DNA of 8,853 nt from an uncultured Spirochaetales bacterium (GTDB lineage: Bacteria; Spirochaetota; Spirochaetia; Sphaerochaetales; Sphaerochaetaceae). Shown piece after piece: positions 4,603 through 8,853 of the stretch; the first letter of the stretch is position 1, and every line of letters begins with the position of its first letter. The position numbers and the translations under genes were made by a program. Under the pieces are notes generated by a model. It saw only the letters and a list, made by a program, of their open reading frames with translations. It was not told where the DNA came from and did not search any database. The stretch spans positions 1 through 8,853 of the forward strand of contig CALFMX010000272.1 of NCBI GenBank assembly GCA_937902565.1, read 5' to 3'.

Positions 4603-6492
4603 ATGGCACAAAAGAAATTCAAGACTGAAGTAGCTGAACTCCTTCAGCTCATCATCCACTCCCTCTACTCCAACAAGGAGATTTTCCTCAGGGAGTTGGT
4701 CAGTAACTCATCAGACGCTCTGGACAAGCTCAAGTATCGCAGCCTTACCGATGAAAAGCTCAAGGGCCTGGCGTTCGAACCGAGGATCGACCTCTCCTTC
4801 ACCGAGGAGGGGAAGAACCGCACCCTTACCATCAGCGACAACGGCCTCGGTATGAACGAGGCGGACCTGGGGGACAACCTCGGTACCATCGCCTCGAGCG
4901 GCACGAAGAAGTTCCTCGCCTCCCTCACCGAGGAGCAGAAGAAGGACAGCAACCTCATCGGCCAGTTCGGTGTCGGCTTCTACAGCGCCTTCATGGTCGC
5001 CGACCGTGTTGAGGTGATAAGCCGAAAGGCGGGCGAGGATGAGGCGTGGAAGTGGTCCTCCACCGGCAAGGGCAGCTACTCCCTTGATAAGAGCGAGCGC
5101 GATAGCCATGGGACGACCATCACGCTGACCCTCAACGATGAGGGCAGTGAGTATGCCAACCGCTGGCAGATCGAGCGGCTGATAAAGAAGTACAGCGACC
5201 ACATCGCCTATCCGATCTTCCTCTCCTACGACCAGACCTCCTACGATGACAAGAAGAAGGATGACGAAGGCAATCCGGTGAAGACGATCGAGCACAAGGT
5301 CGAGCAGATCAACAGCTCATCGGCGCTATGGCGTCGGCCCAAGAACGAACTCACTGCCGAACAGTACAACGAGTTCTACAAGCAGAGCAGCTACGACAGC
5401 GAGGACCCGCTCTTCTATCTCCACACCCGTGCTGAAGGGGCGACGGAGTACGTCACCCTCTTCTACATCCCCAAGAAAGCCCCCTTCGACATGTACTATG
5501 CCGACTATCGCCCCGGGGTGAAGCTCTACGTCAAGCGCGTCTACATCACCGACGACGACAAGGAGCTGCTCCCCTCCTACCTGCGCTTCGTGCGTGGTGT
5601 CATCGACAGTGAGGACCTGCCGCTCAATGTGAGCCGCGAGATCCTGCAGCAGAACCGGGTGATGAGCGCCATCCGCACCGCATCGGTGAAGAAGCTGCTC
5701 GGCGAATTTGCCAAGCTCAGCGAGCAAAACCCCGAGCTCTATACCACCTTCATCGAGCAGTACAACCGTCCGCTCAAGGAGGGGCTCTACAGCGACTACG
5801 CCAACCGCGATGCGCTCTTGGAGCTGGTGCGCTTCAAGTCCTCGACCGAAGAGGGGTGGACCAGCCTCGCCTCCTACAAGGAGCGCATGGGCGCCGACCA
5901 GAAGGCGATCTACTACATCACCGGGGGCAAGGAGGAGACGCTGAAGGCGAGTCCTCTGCTCGCCGCCTACAAGAAGCGCGGCCTCGAGGTCCTCATCATG
6001 AGTGATGACATCGACGATCTGATCGTCGGTTCCATCGGCACCTATCAGGAGGTCGAGCTGAAGGCCATCAACAAGAGTGGTGCGGTCGACGACCTGAAGG
6101 AGGAGGGTGAGAAAGAGGAGAAGGCGAGCAAGGAGGAGAAGGAGCTGGTCAAGAAGATCAAGAAGGCCCTCGGCGACCGCGTCAAGGACGTGGTGGCATC
6201 ATCGCGCCTCACTGACGCTCCGGCTGTGGTCGTTGTCGACGAGAACGACCCCACCGTCCAGATGCAGCAGCTCCTCAAGGCGATGGGGCAGGCTGACTTC
6301 GAGGAGGCCAAGCCGATCCTTGAGGTCAACGTCTCCGATCCCATGGTCCAGAAGATCGCTGCAAGCGATGACAAGGAGTATACCGCCGACCTCTCATCGG
6401 TGCTCCTCGACCAAGCCCTGCTTGCCGAGGGTGTCATGCCCAAGGATCCGGTGGCGTTCACCAAGAAATTGCACAGTCTCCTCTCCCGATAG
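4603..6492 (+). CDS. htpG: Molecular chaperone HtpG (Hsp90 family)
   Basis: A 629-residue ATP-dependent cytosolic chaperone that works as a homodimer, of usual length for bacterial HtpG. The N-terminal GHKL ATPase domain has the full set of motifs: FLRELVSNSSDAL (catalytic E31, N35 and D38), SDNGLGM (D79, G81, G83), GTIASSGTK (94-102), and the lid GQFGVGFYSAF (120-130). The middle domain carries the ATP-sensing Arg in NVSREILQQNRV (about R345) and a WRRPK stretch. A Lys/Glu-rich segment at about 490-525 precedes the C-terminal dimerisation domain. The frame is open 11 codons further upstream, but the ATG at 4603 starts the conserved MAQKKFKTEV and follows GGAGG (4586-4590, 12-nt gap); an ATG at 4592 is out of frame. 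It is probably transcribed alone or with the following channel gene. The sequence looks spirochaete-like, which is the main basis for placing this half of the window. Confidence 0.97.
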   Translation: MAQKKFKTEVAELLQLIIHSLYSNKEIFLRELVSNSSDALDKLKYRSLTDEKLKGLAFEPRIDLSFTEEGKNRTLTISDNGLGMNEADLGDNLGTIASSGTKKFLASLTEEQKKDSNLIGQFGVGFYSAFMVADRVEVISRKAGEDEAWKWSSTGKGSYSLDKSERDSHGTTITLTLNDEGSEYANRWQIERLIKKYSDHIAYPIFLSYDQTSYDDKKKDDEGNPVKTIEHKVEQINSSSALWRRPKNELTAEQYNEFYKQSSYDSEDPLFYLHTRAEGATEYVTLFYIPKKAPFDMYYADYRPGVKLYVKRVYITDDDKELLPSYLRFVRGVIDSEDLPLNVSREILQQNRVMSAIRTASVKKLLGEFAKLSEQNPELYTTFIEQYNRPLKEGLYSDYANRDALLELVRFKSSTEEGWTSLASYKERMGADQKAIYYITGGKEETLKASPLLAAYKKRGLEVLIMSDDIDDLIVGSIGTYQEVELKAINKSGAVDDLKEEGEKEEKASKEEKELVKKIKKALGDRVKDVVASSRLTDAPAVVVVDENDPTVQMQQLLKAMGQADFEEAKPILEVNVSDPMVQKIAASDDKEYTADLSSVLLDQALLAEGVMPKDPVAFTKKLHSLLSR

Positions 6493-6514
6493 GGCGACCA
6501 AAGGTGTATGCTAT

Positions 6515-6545
6515 GGGGCAGGGTGGTACCATCCTGCCCCAATTT
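6515..6545 (+). terminator. Hairpin after htpG, weak terminator or mRNA-stabilising stem
   Basis: GGGGCAGGGTG pairs with the mirror CATCCTGCCCC (11 bp with one G-U) around GTAC, 22 bp after the htpG stop. The tail AATTT is a poor U-tract, so termination may be partial and htpG may be co-transcribed with the MscS-type gene. Confidence 0.5.
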
Positions 6546-6569
6546 GAGGTGTAATGAGGGTGTGAACAT

Positions 6570-7664
6570 ATGATAGCAGCAAGCATTGACGTGAAATCGA
6601 TTATTCTGGGCATCGAGCACCATATCGAGCAGTGGTCCGAGATACGGGTTGTCTCCTTCTTGTTTGCGCTGCTCGGCGGCATCATCATGGTTGCGGTGGG
6701 GAAGCTGCTGATCCATTGGGTGATGAAGCTCCTCGAGCGGGGCCTGCACCGTTCGAAGAAGATCAGCGACCTGATGGCCCGCTACACCCTGCAATTGGTC
6801 AACATCCTGGGATGGATTCTCCTCTCCATCGCCTTCCTCCAGCAGATGGGCCTGAACATGGGCCCCGTGCTGGCCGGCTTGGGGATAACAGGGGTTATCC
6901 TGGGCTTTGCCTTCCAGGAGACGATCGGCAACCTCCTCAGCGGGGTGATGATCGTTATCAACGCGCTCGCGGGAAGCACCACCCTGATCGGCGGTAAGGT
7001 CACGGCGGACGTCTCGAACGCCAATCCCACCCTGGTGACGCCGGCGGGCTTCACCTTCGCTATATGGGGGCTGATCTATCTCCTTCTGGGCATCTTCGTC
7101 GTTTATCAGCTCGCGGTACGGCCCCGATTGAGAACCACTCAGGGGCGCATAGGGTGGTTGTTCGTGTTGAGCAGTATTCTCAACATATCATGGCTATTCG
7201 TCTGGCAGTACGAGCTCCTGGCGGCCTCCGCGATAATCATGCTCCTGCTCCTTGGCTCCCTGGTCGCAATCTATCTCCGCCTGGGGGTCGGGAAGGAAAG
7301 GGTCAGATCGGCGGAGAGGCTGGCCATCCATCTGCCGTTCAGCGTGTATCTCGGATGGATCACCGTCGCCACCGCCGCCAACATCTCGGCCGCGCTCGTC
7401 TCGATCGGCTGGGACGGCCTCGGTATCGATCCGGAGATATGGGCGATCGTGGTGTTGCTGCTGGTATTGATCATCACGGTGGTGATGGCCTTTGACCGGA
7501 GGGATGTGGCCTTCGGAGCCGGGATACTGTGGGCATTGGCGGGCATTGCCGCCAACCAGAGCGACGACCTCACCATCGTCGCGGCCACCCTCATATGCGC
7601 GGTATCGGTCGTGGCGGCCTTCACCCTCAGCATCCTCTACCGGCCCAGGCCGATGGTGGGATGA
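6570..7664 (+). CDS. Composite frame: MscS-type channel N-terminus joined to a TspO/MBR-like protein
   Basis: A 364-codon frame made of two unrelated membrane proteins. Residues 1 to about 130 are the N-terminal part of a small MscS mechanosensitive channel. They have membrane segments near 27-50 and 75-92, then the pore helix with AGLGITGVILGFAFQ and NLLSGVMIVIN. The cytosolic beta-domain that should follow, normally introduced by RPF or similar, is absent. Residues about 128-364 are a TspO/MBR (tryptophan-rich sensory) protein. Recognisable parts are NALAG, ADVSNANPTLVTPAGFTFAIWGLIYL, NISWLFVWQYE, LPFSVYLGWITVATAANISA and a conserved Trp in ILWALAGIA. It lacks roughly its first 20-30 residues. 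The start at 6570 has GAGGG (6556-6560) 9 nt upstream. The switch coincides with a change from bacterial to archaeal neighbours, so this is probably the product of a chimeric contig, not a real fusion protein. Confidence 0.75.
   Translation: MIAASIDVKSIILGIEHHIEQWSEIRVVSFLFALLGGIIMVAVGKLLIHWVMKLLERGLHRSKKISDLMARYTLQLVNILGWILLSIAFLQQMGLNMGPVLAGLGITGVILGFAFQETIGNLLSGVMIVINALAGSTTLIGGKVTADVSNANPTLVTPAGFTFAIWGLIYLLLGIFVVYQLAVRPRLRTTQGRIGWLFVLSSILNISWLFVWQYELLAASAIIMLLLLGSLVAIYLRLGVGKERVRSAERLAIHLPFSVYLGWITVATAANISAALVSIGWDGLGIDPEIWAIVVLLLVLIITVVMAFDRRDVAFGAGILWALAGIAANQSDDLTIVAATLICAVSVVAAFTLSILYRPRPMVG
6945..6975. other. Probable chimeric junction between bacterial and archaeal DNA
   Basis: Within GTTATCAACG (6954-6963) the encoded VIN fits both families: MscS pore helices end in a similar way, and TspO/MBR proteins of this type start conserved sequence at VNALA. 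Before this point every signal is bacterial and after it archaeal. Short shared sequence is what one expects at a mis-join, or at a microhomology-mediated recombination. The exact base cannot be fixed from sequence alone. Confidence 0.7.
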
Positions 7665-7701
7665 CGCTCTGAGATATCGCCTTAATTAAAAGGATGAAGA
7701 A

Positions 7702-7788
7702 TGGTGCGAAGGGGGGGATTTGAACCCCCGAGTCCTCGCGGACACAGGATTAGCAATCCTGCGCCTTGCCAGGCTGGGCTACCTCCGC
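7702..7788 (-). tRNA. tRNA-Ser, anticodon GCU
   Basis: On the minus strand a full class II tRNA can be folded. The acceptor GCGGAGG pairs with CCTTCGC (one G-U), followed by U8 A9. The D-arm is GCC/GGC. The anticodon stem CAGGA/TCCTG holds the loop TTGCTAA with anticodon GCT. The long variable arm is GTCCT/AGGAC, and the T-arm GGGGG/CCCCC holds the loop TTCAAAT. The long variable arm and anticodon specify serine for AGC and AGU codons. A discriminator A (7705) and an encoded CCA (7702-7704) follow. The gene converges on the TspO-like frame and lies downstream of aIF2-beta on the same strand. Confidence 0.95.
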
Positions 7789-7812
7789 TCGGGCCACAAG
7801 ATGGTGAGAACA

Positions 7813-7822
7813 TTCTTAAATG
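7813..7822 (-). promoter_or_regulatory. Archaeal-type TATA box of tRNA-Ser
   Basis: On the minus strand TTTAAG (7815-7820) lies in an A/T-rich patch within otherwise GC-rich DNA, its centre about 29 bp before the mature tRNA 5' end. That is the position of a TBP-binding box in archaeal tRNA promoters. No bacterial -35/-10 pair is seen. Confidence 0.5.
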
Positions 7823-7914
7823 TTTTCTTGCCCGCCCATAATGCTGGCAACGAAGGCGGGCGGTAGGGCGCTCCGGGCCAACGCCTCTGCTGGTGGCCCT
7901 TGCGCCCTGAGAGG

Positions 7915-7931
7915 TCGGCCCCCAGGGCCGA
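7915..7931 (-). other. GC-rich hairpin just after the aIF2-beta stop codon
   Basis: TCGGCCC and GGGCCGA form a perfect 7-bp stem with a 3-nt loop, 8 bp beyond the stop. There is no T-rich tail. It may shape the mRNA 3' end; a second stem GCCCGCC/GGCGGGC follows at 7830-7861. Confidence 0.3.
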
Positions 7932-7938
7932 AGGGGTT

Positions 7939-8559
7939 TCAGGAGTTGTCCAGGACCGAGAAGGCCACGTTTCCGGAGATCTTCTGGATCCTCACCTTGA
8001 CCTGGGCGCCCTTGGCGGCGCCAGGAACGTAGATGATGTACTTGTCCAACTTGGCGACTCCGTCGCCCTTGCGGCCGACGTCCTCCACCATGACCTCGTA
8101 GACCCCACCCTCCTTGAGCCCTTCCTTCTCGTCGGGACGGACGGCGCGGCGGACCCTTACCGGGCGGTGCGCGCCACAGGCCTCGCACTCCAGGACCAGG
8201 GTGCGGCCCTCCTTGTTGATGTGGGTGTCAGGCCTTCCGCACTCCGAGCACAGCACGAACGTCTCGGTATAGTTGGTGATGCGGTCATTGAGCTGCGCGG
8301 TAGAGATCTTGGCCTTGAGGACGAGCCTCTGCCCCTCGATCTGCCCGGGCGTGCCCAGCTCCCTCAGGAGATAATGAAGCAGGTGGTCCGGCTCCCGACG
8401 CAAAGCGTCGATGATGGCCCCGAAGTTGCGTACCACAGTGATCTTTCCCTCCTGGAGCACATCGGGCTCGGGGACGGTGAACCTCTCGTGCTTCTCAATG
8501 GTCTCGGGAAGCTTCTCCTTTGCCCTTCCCAGCAGTGATAAGTAATCGTCATCAGCCAT
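7939..8559 (-). CDS. Archaeal translation initiation factor 2, beta subunit, with C-terminal TRAM domain
   Basis: A 206-residue subunit of aIF2, the GTP-dependent complex that brings initiator Met-tRNA to the small ribosomal subunit. Residues about 8-35 are the gamma-binding helix region, and 36-98 the central alpha-beta domain (KITVVRNFGAIIDALRREPDHLLHYLLRELGTPGQIEGQRLVLKAKIS). Residues 100-130 are the zinc ribbon with C104, C107, C125 and C128. Residues about 146-206 are a TRAM domain (GGVYEVMVEDVGRKGDGVAKLDKYIIYVPGA), an RNA-binding fold fused to aIF2-beta in some euryarchaea. The usual aIF2-beta is about 140 residues, so the extra length is the TRAM part. The protein family is confined to archaea and eukaryotes. 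Start: the ATG at 8559 opens the conserved N-terminus; GAGAGGTC lies 7 bp upstream. Confidence 0.95.
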   Translation of the reverse strand: MADDDYLSLLGRAKEKLPETIEKHERFTVPEPDVLQEGKITVVRNFGAIIDALRREPDHLLHYLLRELGTPGQIEGQRLVLKAKISTAQLNDRITNYTETFVLCSECGRPDTHINKEGRTLVLECEACGAHRPVRVRRAVRPDEKEGLKEGGVYEVMVEDVGRKGDGVAKLDKYIIYVPGAAKGAQVKVRIQKISGNVAFSVLDNS

Positions 8560-8588
8560 GGTTATCGACCTCTCAAGCTACTCCGTTG

Positions 8589-8596
8589 ATATAAAG
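8589..8596 (-). promoter_or_regulatory. Archaeal TATA box of the aIF2-beta gene
   Basis: On the minus strand CTTTATAT sits 30 bp before the ATG, preceded by purine-rich GGAAC as a possible BRE. With a start about 26 bp after the box centre, the mRNA leader would be under 10 nt. The SD-like GAGAGGTC (8567-8574) would then fall at or before the start site, so translation may be nearly leaderless. Confidence 0.5.
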
Positions 8597-8666
8597 GTTC
8601 CTGGTTTCGTGGAAACGCTGGCCAGCTCGATCGTACGCGAACGGCGGGGAAAGGGAAGAGGTTTGC

Positions 8667-8853
8667 TCAGAGCTCATTGAGGCGGTTCTCCTGGACCTTC
8701 TTGTAATCCAGGGCCGCCTTTATCAGCCCCAGGTGCAACGGGGACGGCTTCCTGGGCCGGGACTTGAACTCCGGATGGAATTGGGCGGCCACGTAGAAGG
8801 GGTGACCTTCCAGCTCGCCTATCTCCATCTTGATCCCGATAGGCGAGCTGGAA
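8667..8853 (-). CDS. pyrG: CTP synthase, C-terminal end (partial, cut by the window edge)
   Basis: The last 61 residues of CTP synthase, which makes CTP from UTP, ATP and glutamine in pyrimidine nucleotide synthesis. The fragment holds the end of the class I glutamine amidotransferase domain. [17 protein letters not shown] contains the catalytic His and Glu of the Cys-His-Glu triad (in FHPEF), and [13 protein letters not shown] is a typical C-terminal helix. The protein ends in ENRLNEL. The gene reads toward aIF2-beta on the same strand, with 107 bp between stop and start. The first few residues of the fragment (SSSPI) fall inside the terminal inverted repeat and may not be genuine. Confidence 0.92.
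   Translation of the reverse strand, partial: SSSPIGIKMEIGELEGHPFYVAAQFHPEFKSRPRKPSPLHLGLIKAALDYKKVQENRLNEL
8808..8853. repeat. Perfect 16-bp inverted repeat ending at the last base
   Basis: TTCCAGCTCGCCTATC (8808-8823) and its exact reverse complement (8838-8853) flank a 14-bp spacer. The repeat lies inside the pyrG reading frame and stops precisely at the window end. A coding stretch of a conserved enzyme rarely holds such a perfect repeat, so a fold-back artefact at a contig end is likely. Confidence 0.85.

Noticed and set aside
4500..4622. N-terminal extension of the ROK regulator to a start at 4622
   Set aside because: The extra 41 codons cover the promoters and the htpG start, look non-coding, and homology begins at the ATG at 4499.
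3864..4628. A 254-codon plus-strand open frame
   Set aside because: It lies opposite the ROK regulator gene and crosses the divergent promoter region. Its translation is low-complexity Gly/Leu/Asp sequence from GC-rich antisense DNA, with no SD or family likeness.
4711..5727. Long minus-strand open frames inside htpG
   Set aside because: They are antisense shadows of a fully conserved Hsp90 coding sequence and show no family features.
7682..8188. A 168-codon minus-strand frame
   Set aside because: It overlaps tRNA-Ser and the aIF2-beta gene in a different frame and reads as Arg/Gly/Pro-rich antisense-like sequence.
1..8853. CRISPR array, insertion sequence, integrase, toxin-antitoxin or phage genes
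   Set aside because: No repeat-spacer pattern, terminal inverted repeats around a transposase, or matching proteins could be found on either strand.

Overview
The window reads as two unlike pieces of DNA joined near base 6955. Bases 1 to about 6950 look like a chromosome segment of an anaerobic bacterium, most likely a spirochaete of the Sphaerochaeta/Treponema type. This placement is an inference from the HtpG sequence, the company it keeps and the bacterial expression signals: purine-rich Shine-Dalgarno sites, -35/-10 boxes and U-tailed hairpin terminators. Bases from about 6955 to 8853 look archaeal, probably euryarchaeal and possibly Thermoplasmata/Methanomassiliicoccales-like. They carry aIF2-beta with a TRAM domain, a tRNA-Ser preceded by a TATA box, the end of an archaeal-type CTP synthase, and a TspO/MBR-like membrane protein. 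The simplest explanation is a chimeric metagenome contig.

Bacterial part. A GntR/FadR-type regulator (minus strand, 7-753) faces away from a 446-bp AT-rich regulatory region. Three consecutive plus-strand genes (1200-1727, 2024-2554, 2666-3205) encode small secreted beta-rich proteins of unknown function, 175-179 residues long. They share a signal peptide and a C-terminal G-x-Y beta-strand motif reminiscent of fimbrial subunits. Each has its own predicted promoter and SD site, and the first two are closed by strong intrinsic terminators. After the third gene, a promoter-like sequence (3235-3263), three hairpins and a strong terminator (3353-3382) outline a possible small RNA of about 110 nt. 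A ROK-family transcriptional regulator (minus, 3381-4499) and the chaperone gene htpG (plus, 4603-6492) diverge from a compact back-to-back promoter region. The regulator appears to be transcribed without a leader.

Junction. A 364-codon open frame (6570-7664) starts as an MscS-type mechanosensitive channel. At residue 130 or so, just after the pore helix, it becomes a TspO/MBR protein that lacks its own N-terminus. The domain of life implied by the neighbours changes at the same point.

Archaeal part. After the TspO-like segment come tRNA-Ser(GCU), aIF2-beta and the 3' end of pyrG, all on the minus strand. TATA-like boxes lie at archaeal spacing upstream of the tRNA and of aIF2-beta. The last 46 bases form a perfect 16-bp inverted repeat that stops exactly at the final base, which suggests a fold-back artefact at a contig end.

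No CRISPR array, insertion sequence, integrase or phage gene was seen.
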